Under the pieces are notes generated by a model. It was not told the origin of the DNA, searched no databases, and was given only the letters and a program-made list of their open reading frames with translations. Below are positions 1 to 8,045 of a stretch of DNA of 37,052 nucleotides, piece by piece. The position numbers and the translations under genes are program-made. Where the stretch lies: the NCBI GenBank assembly GCA_028344675.1, contig JAOMBT010000008.1, forward strand, positions 1-37,052. Reading direction: 5' to 3'. Each line of letters opens with the position of its first letter. The first letter of the stretch is position 1. The DNA is from Acidimicrobiaceae bacterium (lineage in GTDB: Bacteria; Actinomycetota; Acidimicrobiia; Actinomarinales; Actinomarinaceae).

Positions 1-127
1 TACTTTCACTTATCTCAAGACTTTTTAGATTATTTAGAATACTCTGATTTACTTCAATGGTATTTGTTGTTGTATTAGAACTACAAGATATAAAAATAAA
101 TAATGATATGAGAAATTTAATTTTCAT
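1..127 (-). CDS. Lipoprotein, N-terminal part (truncated by window edge)
   Basis: An ATG at 127 on the minus strand opens a frame that runs off the start of the window, so only about 42 residues are visible. They form a lipoprotein signal: a short basic N-terminus (MKIK), a hydrophobic stretch and a lipobox-like FIFISC with Cys15, followed by a Ser/Thr/Asn-rich linker. Export and lipid anchoring on the outer face of the membrane follow from that. The frame overlaps the end of the upstream TPR gene by 11 nt, so it is probably co-transcribed with the ccm genes. Its position would suit a thioredoxin-like CcmG/ResA protein, which the cluster otherwise lacks, but no CxxC or redoxin motif lies in the visible part. 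Function is therefore left open. Confidence 0.7.
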   Translation of the reverse strand, partial: MKIKFLISLFIFISCSSNTTTNTIEVNQSILNNLKSLEISES

Positions 128-653
128 AAATTACCAATATTTCATTAATAATTTTTAAATCATTTTTAGGTAATGCAGGATTATTTTTTAAAGATTCCAA
201 TATCTTTATACCTTCATTAATAGTGTCAGGATTTTGAATATATATAATTCCTTTATAGGTACTTCCTAAAAGTGATCCAGGTGATAATTTAACTGCTTCA
301 TTTATATAACTCAGTGATGTTAATTCATCTCCCGACTCGTAAACCATCCACCCTATCTGTGCAAGAGAGTAGCTTTTTAGATCTATGTCACTGGTATTTT
401 CAGCAACATACATAAAGTGAATTAAAGCATTTGAGTAGTCATAAGATTCAAAATACCTGTTAGCAAGAGCAATTCTCATTGGTAAAATATCAGGATTTAA
501 TTTAATTACTTGCTCCATCTCTTTATTAGTTACGTTCGAAAGATCTGTTGATTGATTAGAAGAAATAGAAGAATTGTTATCAAGATTAAAATAAAGAAAT
601 ATAGGAAAAATTAAAATAAACACTGCTGAATAGAACCATTTATTTTTTAACAT
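117..653 (-). CDS. Membrane-anchored TPR protein of cytochrome c maturation (CcmI/NrfG-like)
   Basis: This 178-residue protein has one N-terminal membrane segment (about residues 8-22), a polar Ser/Asn linker, then helical tetratricopeptide-like repeats from about residue 45. The pattern LNPDILPMRIALANRYFES, followed by a second repeat with SLAQIGWMVYESGDE and a third near SPGSLLGSTYKGI, is typical of TPRs. In System I cytochrome c biogenesis, the TPR part of CcmI/CcmH/NrfG presents apocytochrome c to the CcmF-CcmH heme ligation complex. Its position directly after ccmH, with a 14-nt overlap, supports that role. The family-level call rests mainly on context, because TPRs are generic. A specific symbol is not given because it is much shorter than a full CcmI. 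Confidence 0.7.
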   Translation of the reverse strand: MLKNKWFYSAVFILIFPIFLYFNLDNNSSISSNQSTDLSNVTNKEMEQVIKLNPDILPMRIALANRYFESYDYSNALIHFMYVAENTSDIDLKSYSLAQIGWMVYESGDELTSLSYINEAVKLSPGSLLGSTYKGIIYIQNPDTINEGIKILESLKNNPALPKNDLKIINEILVIYEN

Positions 654-999
654 ATAGTTTCCTAATAAAAATCGATATAAAAATTAGAACAATAGAAAGT
701 GGTAAAAGTAGTATTTCTAAATTATTAGTTATTGGATTTGTTATTATTCTCTCCCCGTATCTATTTACCCAGAATTCATTTATTTCACTATCTGTCAGTC
801 CATCATCTATTTGTTTCTCTAATATAGATCTCATATCGTCTGCATACTCTGATGGTGAGTCGTAAATAGTTTCACCCTGACATACAGGGCATAGTAATGC
901 CTTACTCCAAGTTTCTAATCTTGATTCGCTACTTGGAAATAGTAAGGGCATTAAAAGAATGATTATAATTAGTGCAAAAGTGATGTATCTAGACTTCAT
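640..999 (-). CDS. ccmH: Cytochrome c maturation thiol oxidoreductase CcmH (CycL)
   Basis: The 119-residue protein has an N-terminal membrane anchor (about 6-22), the CcmH signature LLCPVCQGE with the redox pair Cys37/Cys40, the conserved helical segment ending in FWVNRYGERII, and a C-terminal membrane helix (about 95-113). CcmH keeps the heme-binding CxxCH of apocytochrome c reduced and works with CcmF at the outer face of the membrane. The length fits the short CcmH/CycL type without a fused TPR domain, and a separate TPR protein follows. The start overlaps the end of ccmF by 11 nt. The call is secure from the motif, the two-helix topology and the cluster. Confidence 0.92.
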   Translation of the reverse strand: MKSRYITFALIIIILLMPLLFPSSESRLETWSKALLCPVCQGETIYDSPSEYADDMRSILEKQIDDGLTDSEINEFWVNRYGERIITNPITNNLEILLLPLSIVLIFISIFIRKLYVKK

Positions 1000-2884
1000 T
1001 TTTTCTTAACCTTGGTAAAAAAGAAAGACTTGTTATAAGTAGACCTATCCACATGATCAGAACACCGTAATTATTCCTAACTATTAACTTGTAGCTATCT
1101 TCATCAATAAATTTAACAGTTATATAGATATCATTAATAATTGATCTAAATACAGCAGGTGAACTAATAGCTTGTTGAGATGAATTTTTGAATATATTTA
1201 ATGAAGTATATTTTGTATGTTCAGTATCTGAAATTGGCAACTTGATTACATTTTTTTCTGGGAGACTTTCTTCAATTGCGTCATATACAAAATATGTTTC
1301 ATTATTGAAATTAAATTCTTCAAACGAACTCAGCTCTTTCTCTGTGGAGTAGCTTTGACTAACATTTAAAATTATTCCAAGTGCAAAAATTCCTATACCT
1401 AGATGAGCTATTTGGCCTGTCCAATAAGAGCTATTCCCCTTAGGAACCCTAAAGTTCTTATAAAGATTATTTACGGTAATAAAAATTAATATAAAAGAAA
1501 ATGAAACTGTAATGATTAAAGAATATGAATTATTTAAAAGAAACAATGAAAAAATAGTCACTATTAGTGCAGTATTAAGTAAAATTATATATTCATTTAA
1601 CCATTTTCGAATGTTTAAATTTCTAATAGATAATTTTACAGAAAAAATCATTAACCCCAATAGAATAAGAAGGAGTGGGCCAACAAGAATATCATAGTAG
1701 GCCCTACCAACAGTAATTTGTCTACTGTAAAGAGTCTCATATATTAGTGGGAAAATGGTTCCAATAAAAACTACAAGTGCAGATGAAAATAAGAAAATAT
1801 TGTTGTAAACAAAAAATCCTGATTTCCCAAACCAATTATCAATTTTTTTTGATTTAGAAAAATATTCGATATTTCTTGACCCTATAACAATGAAAATTAA
1901 TCCAAATAAAAGCATTCCAAACAATAGATAAGTTCCAATATTTCCATTGGAGAATGCGTGAACAGATATAAGAACCCCTGAACGAGTTATAAAAGTTCCA
2001 AATATTGTTGATAAGAACATTAAACCCACAAGAATATAGTTCCAATTCAACAAAGTATTTTGTGTTTTTTGAATTTTAGATGAATGTAAAAATGCTGTGG
2101 CAAGTAACCAGGGTATAAATGATACATTCTCAACTGGGTCCCAGGCCCAATAGCCTCCCCACCCAAGAACCTCATAAGACCAAGCTGCACCAAGAGTTAT
2201 TCCAATAGTTAGGAATAGCCATGGTATATATGTTGTTTTTTCAGCAACTTCAATCCAAGAATTTGAATCCTCTTTTTTGGAATAAAGTCTACTTGTAGCA
2301 GCAACAAAAGGCATTGTCATACCGACATATCCTATGTAAAGCATTGGAGGGTGAATAGCCATTAGTGGATGATTTTGTAAAAGTGGATTAGGTCCACGAC
2401 CAATATTGCTTGTTACTAAGTCTGCAAAAGGTAAAATAGTTGAAGAACTGCAACCTACAGTTGCAAGCTCAATACAGCCGGCAAAGGGTGATGAGCTAAA
2501 AACTGTATACCCAACGAAAAATATCATTATAAGAGTAAAAATTTTAACATCGATATTTGAAGAAGGGTCTTTATAAAATTTTAAATAAAAATACATAAAT
2601 AAACTTAAACAAAGATTCCAAAGCAATATAGACCCGTCTAGTGATCCCCAAAGGGAAGCAAATTTATATAAAGGGGGAGTAGATTTTGCAGAAAAATTAG
2701 CAATATAAGATAAAGAAAAGTCATTTAAAAATAATCCAACTTCAAGTAGGCAAAATAAGAGAACTTGGATAAAAAGATTAACCCTAACAAGTATTTCTGT
2801 ATATAGATTTTTCTTATTAAAAAATAAAATTATTAACAGACTAAAACTGATCCAACTAAAAATAATTCCAGTGTTATAAATCAT
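989..2884 (-). CDS. ccmF: Cytochrome c heme lyase subunit CcmF
   Basis: CcmF is the integral membrane heme lyase of System I, ligating heme from holo-CcmE to apocytochrome c. The 631-residue polytopic protein carries the tryptophan-rich WWD signature at about residues 241-258 (GWGGYWAWDPVENVSF). It also has the conserved upstream block NPLLQNHPLMAIHPPMLYIG at about 166-185, which supplies conserved His residues, and a large extracytoplasmic domain near 510-600 before the last helix. The length is normal for the family. Start and stop overlap the neighbouring ccmE and ccmH by 4 and 11 nt, indicating translational coupling. Two Cys in the first half (137 and 145) lie in a predicted periplasmic loop and are not part of the family signature. 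Confidence 0.96.
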   Translation of the reverse strand: MIYNTGIIFSWISFSLLIILFFNKKNLYTEILVRVNLFIQVLLFCLLEVGLFLNDFSLSYIANFSAKSTPPLYKFASLWGSLDGSILLWNLCLSLFMYFYLKFYKDPSSNIDVKIFTLIMIFFVGYTVFSSSPFAGCIELATVGCSSSTILPFADLVTSNIGRGPNPLLQNHPLMAIHPPMLYIGYVGMTMPFVAATSRLYSKKEDSNSWIEVAEKTTYIPWLFLTIGITLGAAWSYEVLGWGGYWAWDPVENVSFIPWLLATAFLHSSKIQKTQNTLLNWNYILVGLMFLSTIFGTFITRSGVLISVHAFSNGNIGTYLLFGMLLFGLIFIVIGSRNIEYFSKSKKIDNWFGKSGFFVYNNIFLFSSALVVFIGTIFPLIYETLYSRQITVGRAYYDILVGPLLLILLGLMIFSVKLSIRNLNIRKWLNEYIILLNTALIVTIFSLFLLNNSYSLIITVSFSFILIFITVNNLYKNFRVPKGNSSYWTGQIAHLGIGIFALGIILNVSQSYSTEKELSSFEEFNFNNETYFVYDAIEESLPEKNVIKLPISDTEHTKYTSLNIFKNSSQQAISSPAVFRSIINDIYITVKFIDEDSYKLIVRNNYGVLIMWIGLLITSLSFLPRLRKNEV

Positions 2885-3282
2885 TTTGAATAACTTTTAA
2901 CATCGTATGTTTCACCATCACTTGAAACATATTCATTATCATGTTTAACCAACATGTCATCTGCAAAAAATATATTATTGTCTAATACACCATCAAGAAT
3001 TACACCCATATTTTCTTGAAATAATTCTGGGATAAATCCGTCAAATAATATATCTATTTCTTTGTTACCGTCTGTTATTGTAAAAACTGTATATCCGCCA
3101 TCTTTACTAATAGATCCCTCAACTACAAATCCTCCTAATTTTATTCTTTCGTTAGTTGTTATTTCTATATCTTCAGTTTCAGATGTAGTGTAGTAATAGA
3201 TAGTATTTCTTGAGGCAATTACGGTACTTGCATAAACAATAAGTCCGACGCCCAATAGGACAATAATAAGATTTTTTTTCAC
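2881..3282 (-). CDS. ccmE: Heme chaperone CcmE
   Basis: CcmE binds heme covalently at the outer membrane face and hands it to CcmF. The 133-residue protein has one N-terminal membrane helix (about 5-22) and the OB-fold beta-barrel region with GGFVVEGSI and FTITDGNKEIDILFDG. The heme-attachment motif is VKHDNEY, giving His114 as the attachment residue and Tyr118 as the conserved tyrosine (HxxxY). It is therefore the classical His type, not the CxxxY variant. The C-terminal tail after residue 120 is short and polar. The gene starts 5 nt after ccmC and overlaps ccmF by 4 nt, so there is no room for a ccmD gene between ccmC and ccmE. Confidence 0.94.
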   Translation of the reverse strand: MKKNLIIVLLGVGLIVYASTVIASRNTIYYYTTSETEDIEITTNERIKLGGFVVEGSISKDGGYTVFTITDGNKEIDILFDGFIPELFQENMGVILDGVLDNNIFFADDMLVKHDNEYVSSDGETYDVKSYSK

Positions 3283-3287
3283 TCTAT

Positions 3288-3956
3288 TTAAATTTTAGCT
3301 CTTGATTTAGGATTTAAATAGTCGTCCCACAATATATCGTTAGATCTTCTGAATATTTTTGTGAGAAAGATATGTACCAACGTGACTAGTAAAACACTAA
3401 TTAAAAGAGTTACAAGAATATCTGTAGACATCGGGGCATCACCTGATGCAACCGTTTCTTGACTCAAGATACTTGCTTGTTGATGGACTGATCTCCACCA
3501 AATTACACTAAAATGTAATATTGGAATCTGGATTACACCAAAAATGCCGATAAAGGATGAATTTCTTGCTGTTTTACCTAAGTCTTTATTGAATTGGCGA
3601 GAAGCAATGTACCCTAAATAAACTAGTAAAAGAATAGCAGTTAAATTGAGTCTTGCATCACCCCAAACCCACCATGTTCCCCAAGTTTGCTTTCCCCAAT
3701 AAGAACCTGCTAATAAAGTAATTACGGTAAAAATGACTCCAGATTTTGCATTTGCTATAGCTAATGAGTCATACTTCTGTTTTTTAGTAAAAAAGTAAAA
3801 CACAGAATACAAAAAAGTAAGGGTGTAACCTAAATAAGCAATCCAAACTGTAGGTACATGAATATATAAAAGTTTTGAATAGACACCCTGGGTTACGTCG
3901 TAAGGACCAAAGAAAGAAATTGCAATCCAAACTGCTAATGGTCCATAAAGCATCAT
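3288..3956 (-). CDS. ccmC: Heme handling/exporter membrane protein CcmC
   Basis: CcmC loads heme onto CcmE as part of the CcmABCD complex. The 222-residue protein shows about six membrane segments and the WWD domain WGKQTWGTWWVWGDARL at about residues 87-103. Flanking histidines His33 (LYIHVP) and His158 (WWRSVHQQ) match the two conserved axial heme ligands of the family. Length and topology are normal. The start overlaps the end of ccmB by 4 nt. Identification is firm because the WWD spacing and both His motifs agree, and the position between ccmB and ccmE is the usual one. Confidence 0.95.
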   Translation of the reverse strand: MMLYGPLAVWIAISFFGPYDVTQGVYSKLLYIHVPTVWIAYLGYTLTFLYSVFYFFTKKQKYDSLAIANAKSGVIFTVITLLAGSYWGKQTWGTWWVWGDARLNLTAILLLVYLGYIASRQFNKDLGKTARNSSFIGIFGVIQIPILHFSVIWWRSVHQQASILSQETVASGDAPMSTDILVTLLISVLLVTLVHIFLTKIFRRSNDILWDDYLNPKSRAKI

Positions 3957-4588
3957 TTCGCACTCCTTAGATAAAAATTAGTAAAAGCGTAAATTATTAA
4001 AGTTATACCTAAATACATCAATAAGTAAATGTTACTTATTTCTTGATTTACACCTAACCATAAAGGTGCAATCAAGATTGCAAAACCAATATATATTGGA
4101 ACAATTATTGTAAATTGAACGAAACGACTATTAAAGCTTGTAGATACTTGAAAAAAAAGATTAATCATTATTGCATTTATACAAAAAAATAATATAGATA
4201 GACATATATATATTAAGGGTGAATTTAGTGATGTATCTGTAAAACCAGAAAATAGAATTAATAAAATTATAATTTGGGGATAAAATATTCCAAGTTCAGC
4301 AATAGTTTTACTATAAAAATAATCAGTTTTCTGTATTGAGGCAAAATTTAATTCTTTTACTAATCTTTGCTCATCTATAGGATTTCTTATTGAAAAAAGT
4401 GTTGTAAATAAAATTAAAAACAAAAGCTCTACTATTAAGAATAGGTCATCATCTACACGGAACCTATTTTCTGACAAAATTGGAAAAACAATTATTAGGA
4501 CTGACATCGTAGGAGTAATTAAAAATAAAGACGTGTTGTTTCTAAATTCCAAACTGGTTTCTTTTTTTATGATGTATTTTCTAATCAT
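3953..4588 (-). CDS. ccmB: CcmB-like ABC transporter permease
   Basis: CcmB is the membrane partner of the CcmA ATPase in the complex that releases holo-CcmE from CcmC. The 211-residue protein has about six hydrophobic segments, an N-terminal cytoplasmic basic/acidic stretch (KYIIKKETSLEFRN) resembling the family KDLxxExR region, and the loop DEQRLVKELNFASIQKTDYF matching the conserved coupling segment. It overlaps ccmA upstream by 8 nt and ccmC downstream by 4 nt. The sequence is divergent, with many Ile, Phe and Leu residues typical of an AT-rich genome, so part of the confidence comes from gene order. Confidence 0.85.
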   Translation of the reverse strand: MIRKYIIKKETSLEFRNNTSLFLITPTMSVLIIVFPILSENRFRVDDDLFLIVELLFLILFTTLFSIRNPIDEQRLVKELNFASIQKTDYFYSKTIAELGIFYPQIIILLILFSGFTDTSLNSPLIYICLSILFFCINAIMINLFFQVSTSFNSRFVQFTIIVPIYIGFAILIAPLWLGVNQEISNIYLLMYLGITLIIYAFTNFYLRSAK

Positions 4589-5174
4589 TTAAATCAAAAG
4601 TTTTTTCAATATTGTCTAAGGCAATTATGCTTTCCTGGCTTGAAAGAATTGAAGAATTTCCATCAGATTCTCTTTTTTTAAGTAATGATAATAAAAGTTG
4701 AATTCCGTTTTCATCAAGATAAACTTTTGGTTCATCAATACAAAGTACATCAGGATTTTTCAAATCTGCAATTGCTATTTCACTTCTTTTGATCATTCCA
4801 CTTGAAAAGTCTTCAATTAAGTCTTCTTTAAAATTATTAAGTTCATATTTGATAAGTATTTTATTAATCAAACTTTCGTTTATATTTTCCTTGAATAAAA
4901 AATAATTTATATTCTCAATTAAAGAAAGCATCGGGATCAGAGATGGCATTGAGCCAATCTCCATCAATGTATTATTATTTCTTTTTATATCTGAATTAAA
5001 AGTGTTACCAATAAAGTTATTACTAATACACATAAGAAGAGTTGTTTTGCCTGAACCATTTTTACCTATAATTTCATAATTTTTTGATGATTCTAGTGAA
5101 ATCTTTAAATCACTAATCACTACTTGATTACCGTAACCTAATTGAAGACTGTCTGATTCAAAAAAAGAACTCAT
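4581..5174 (-). CDS. ccmA: CcmA-like ABC transporter ATPase with altered Q- and H-loops
   Basis: CcmA hydrolyses ATP to drive holo-CcmE release. The 197-residue protein has an intact Walker A (GKNGSGKTT, residues 37-45) and a Walker B ending in DE (VLCIDEP, about 143-149). The signature motif is diverged (FSSGM, 123-127, where LSAGQ is usual). By eye alignment to E. coli CcmA, the Q-loop glutamine is replaced by Met76 (IGSMPS against IGHQPG), and the H-loop histidine by Gln180 (LSSQES against LTTHQP). Whether it hydrolyses ATP efficiently is therefore uncertain. It is coupled to ccmB and to the upstream nuclease gene by short overlaps. Length is slightly below the usual 200-210 residues. Confidence 0.87.
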   Translation of the reverse strand: MSSFFESDSLQLGYGNQVVISDLKISLESSKNYEIIGKNGSGKTTLLMCISNNFIGNTFNSDIKRNNNTLMEIGSMPSLIPMLSLIENINYFLFKENINESLINKILIKYELNNFKEDLIEDFSSGMIKRSEIAIADLKNPDVLCIDEPKVYLDENGIQLLLSLLKKRESDGNSSILSSQESIIALDNIEKTFDLND

Positions 5175-6667
5175 ATTTCCATTGTATTAGGTTTTTGATT
5201 TCTTATAAAACGTAAAATAAGATGAAGTTCGTTGTAATAAGTAACTTCATTATTCTGTTTAATTTTTGAATCAAATAAGGATTTATTTTTAATCTTTACT
5301 TCTTGATTTTCAATATTTATATTAAATTTGTTTAGTATTTCTATAATTTGTGAATCTTTGTTATTAATTAACTCTTCTAATTTTTGAAAATAAATATATT
5401 CATTTAATAGCGATTGGTAATTCATTAATATTTGAGCTTTTTCATATTCAAGATTATCTGAAAAGATACCCACCTCTTCTTTGAGTTTTGTAATGGATTT
5501 GGTTATTTCATCAAAAAATAACTTAATTTCGATGTTTAATTTTTGTATATATAAGTTCATATCAAATGATTCCACACAAGCACACGGGGTATCTTTAAGT
5601 ATTGAAATATCACATTTAGTTTTTCTTGAATTATTTTTTTTACAATTAATCAAATTAAGTAATTCATTAAGCATAAATTTAAAATTTTTAGCTTTTGAAT
5701 AACTTAAGAATGGTCCAATTTTAAATAATGTATTTGGTGTATTTTTTATCTTTGAAATTTCTAAATTAGTTTTATTACTCTTAAGTTTAATCCAGTAAAT
5801 ATTTTGTGAAAATTTACCCCTCCTATTAAATCTTGGATTGTGTTGATTGATTATTCTTTGCTCAAGAATTAATGCAGTGAGTTCATTATCTAGCTTTTCG
5901 ATTAATAGTTTATTTGATGCATTTACAATTTTGTTTGATTTGAAGGATCGGGAAAAGCTCAAATGTGAACTTATTCTATTTTTTAAATTTTTAGACTTTC
6001 CAATGTATTGAAGTTTTTGATCTTTTAAGAATAAATAAATTCCTGGACCGGAGGGAATTTCTTTAATTTTATATTTATTTTTTAAATTTTTATCTATTCC
6101 CAATATGAAGTCATTGAGATTTTTTACAGTATCTATATTCGTAATACTTTTTTCTTTAAGGAGATTCTGCAATACTTCATAAGTTGTTAGTACATCTGCT
6201 TTCGCGTTATGTTCATTTTTATTATGAGTTTTATAAAAATTACTTAATGTTTGAAGTTTATGGTTTTTAATTTTACCTCTTAGCAACGCTCTAGAAAGTT
6301 TAAGAGTATCGAGTCTTTCATTCGGAAGATTTACAAATTTGTTTTTGTTCAAATTCATATTTAAAAAAGATAAATCAAAATTTAAATTATGACCTACAAT
6401 TATTGAGTTTTTTAAAAAGTTATTTATTTTTTCAATCTCATTTTTAATTTCTGGTGAGTTTTTTAAATGCCACTCATATATTCCCGTCAGTTTTGAAATA
6501 AATAAAGGGAGCTCTCCATTAGGTTTAAATTTTGAATAATATTCATCAATTTTTTTATTATCTCTTAATTTAATCATGTATATTTCAATGATTTCACTAT
6601 TGTGAGCACTTATACCAGTTGTTTCTATATCTAGAACTACTAAAGTATTATCTTTTAAAATTTTCAA
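5171..6667 (-). CDS. DEDDh 3'-5' exonuclease fused to GIY-YIG (UvrC/Cho-like) nuclease
   Basis: This 498-residue protein joins two nuclease modules. The N-terminal DnaQ-like DEDDh exonuclease has Asp13/Glu15 (LDIETTG), Asp98 (GHNLNFDLSF), and His153 with Asp158 (HNAKAD). The second module, from about 203, is GIY-YIG: PGIYLF, YIGKS at 221-225, Arg231 and the catalytic Glu269 (ALILEQRIINQHNPRF). Cys342, 352, 362 and 364 form a cluster, and a UvrB-binding-like UVR helix pair follows at about 385-425. The architecture matches the actinobacterial DEDD exonuclease domain protein family, probably in DNA repair; the substrate is unknown. There is no RNase H-like C-terminal nuclease of true UvrC. It abuts the methyltransferase gene and overlaps ccmA by 4 nt. 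Confidence 0.88.
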   Translation of the reverse strand: MKILKDNTLVVLDIETTGISAHNSEIIEIYMIKLRDNKKIDEYYSKFKPNGELPLFISKLTGIYEWHLKNSPEIKNEIEKINNFLKNSIIVGHNLNFDLSFLNMNLNKNKFVNLPNERLDTLKLSRALLRGKIKNHKLQTLSNFYKTHNKNEHNAKADVLTTYEVLQNLLKEKSITNIDTVKNLNDFILGIDKNLKNKYKIKEIPSGPGIYLFLKDQKLQYIGKSKNLKNRISSHLSFSRSFKSNKIVNASNKLLIEKLDNELTALILEQRIINQHNPRFNRRGKFSQNIYWIKLKSNKTNLEISKIKNTPNTLFKIGPFLSYSKAKNFKFMLNELLNLINCKKNNSRKTKCDISILKDTPCACVESFDMNLYIQKLNIEIKLFFDEITKSITKLKEEVGIFSDNLEYEKAQILMNYQSLLNEYIYFQKLEELINNKDSQIIEILNKFNINIENQEVKIKNKSLFDSKIKQNNEVTYYNELHLILRFIRNQKPNTMEI

Positions 6668-7459
6668 TTATTTTGTTAATTCCCACATTCCTATTGCTGC
6701 AGCAGTTGATGCATTTAATGAATCAACATTATTAGTAGATCTTATTCTTAATGATGTGTGTATAATTTTAAACCAATCATCAGAAATTCCGTACTGTTCA
6801 GCACCAACTACTAGGGCATAATTCAAATTAGGTGTAAATTCTTCAATATCCACATCTCCTTCAGGATCAAGTAACAATATTTGATAATTATTTTTTTCTA
6901 AAATAGAAATTACTTCTTGGTTACTTCCACTCCAGATATTTGTATTAAAAATATGCCCTATAGATGATCTTATAACATTTGGATTAAATATATCTGTTAC
7001 CTCATCCGATAAAAATATATTGTTTATACCAAATGACTTAGAAGTTCTTATCATGGTTCCCAAATTTCCTGGTTTTTCAATTTGGTCAGGTATTAATATT
7101 GGTCCGCTTACTTTATTAGGAGTAGTTTGATGACTTGTATTAAACAATGAGATGATTCCATCTGGCCTATCTCTATATGAAATTTCTTTAAATATTTTTT
7201 CAGAAACATCAACAACTCTTATATTTTCAGAGATAAATCGATTTACAAGTGCTTCATTATTCTCACCCATAAAAAAACTATCACAAATATATAAAGTATC
7301 TATATCAAATCTAGAATCTATAAGTTGGTTATTTTCCCTATATCCTTCTGCAATTGACTTCATCTCTGATTTACGATTTCTATTCTTTCTAAGTGATATT
7401 AAAAATTTGTATTCAGGATTAGTGAAAGAACTTATATGTTTATTTTGAGAATTTTTCAT
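6668..7459 (-). CDS. SpoU/TrmH-family RNA 2'-O-methyltransferase
   Basis: The 263-residue protein has the SPOUT knot motifs of the SpoU class. Motif 1 is IEKPGNLGTMIRTSKSFG with the conserved Asn and Arg. Motif 2 is the ALVVGAEQYGIS region (G-x-E). Motif 3 is the C-terminal RIRSTNNVDSLNASTAAAIG, which binds S-adenosylmethionine in the knot. An N-terminal extension of about 100 residues resembles the substrate-binding domain of 23S rRNA methyltransferases such as RlmB/TsnR relatives. The target, rRNA or tRNA, cannot be told from sequence. The start overlaps the nitroreductase gene by 20 nt, the largest overlap in the array. A later start is possible, but the basic KFLISLRKNRNRKSE segment near the N-terminus is typical of the family. 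Confidence 0.88.
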   Translation of the reverse strand: MKNSQNKHISSFTNPEYKFLISLRKNRNRKSEMKSIAEGYRENNQLIDSRFDIDTLYICDSFFMGENNEALVNRFISENIRVVDVSEKIFKEISYRDRPDGIISLFNTSHQTTPNKVSGPILIPDQIEKPGNLGTMIRTSKSFGINNIFLSDEVTDIFNPNVIRSSIGHIFNTNIWSGSNQEVISILEKNNYQILLLDPEGDVDIEEFTPNLNYALVVGAEQYGISDDWFKIIHTSLRIRSTNNVDSLNASTAAAIGMWELTK

Positions 7460-8045
7460 TATGTATCAATTTTTTCTTTTGCAATTTACTAGATGATTTA
7501 GGGTTAACTTCATTCTCCACTCCAGCAGTAATCATTCCCATTATGAGGTAATCTTCTGGAATATCTAATAAATTATGCACACTTTTTCGATTGGTATTAT
7601 GGAGACCCATGAAACCACTTGAAAGTTCTTGCTCCTCTAACAACAACATGCAGTTCATCATTGCAGCTCCAGCATCTACAAACCAATAAGGAACATCCCA
7701 GTCGTTTGAATTAATTGCTTTTGCTTTGTCGTCTTCTGAATATCTTTTATGATATGCATTTTCATTCAAAATTATAAAAAATAGAGCTACAGAGTGAGAT
7801 ATCCACGGATCTTTACCTTGTTCTGTGTATTTTCTTTCATTAAATAAATTAGATATATCTTTAATAGTGTTTTCATTAAAGACTTGGATGATTTCAATAC
7901 CCCTAGAAAAGCCTGCAGTTGGAATCTTAATTGTATAACTTGCTATTTTGTTTAAAGTTTTTTTGTCAAAGTTGACCTTTTTGTAACTTCTAACTATTTT
8001 TCTATTTGATAAAAGACTCTCTAAATAAGAATCCCCATTATTCAT
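7440..8045 (-). CDS. Nitroreductase-family flavoprotein
   Basis: The 201-residue protein fits the FMN-dependent nitroreductase fold. An early Arg-Ser motif in a basic stretch (NRKIVRSYKK) marks the phosphate-binding N-terminus. The PTAGFSRGIEII segment corresponds to the family PSAxNxQP strand-loop. The central helix VDAGAAMMNCMLLLEEQELSS and following GFMGLH, then the AGVEN region, are typical of the C-terminal half. Substrate is unknown. The start overlaps leuB by 8 nt and the gene leads into the methyltransferase. No metabolic tie to leucine synthesis is evident beyond co-transcription. Confidence 0.82.
   Translation of the reverse strand: MNNGDSYLESLLSNRKIVRSYKKVNFDKKTLNKIASYTIKIPTAGFSRGIEIIQVFNENTIKDISNLFNERKYTEQGKDPWISHSVALFFIILNENAYHKRYSEDDKAKAINSNDWDVPYWFVDAGAAMMNCMLLLEEQELSSGFMGLHNTNRKSVHNLLDIPEDYLIMGMITAGVENEVNPKSSSKLQKKKLIHNEKFSK

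Noticed and set aside
1512-1697. Plus-strand open frame of 61 codons inside ccmF
   Set aside because: It is antisense to strongly conserved ccmF coding sequence and has no ribosome site or recognisable product; similar shadows inside ilvD, leuB, ilvN and the methyltransferase gene were dismissed for the same reason.
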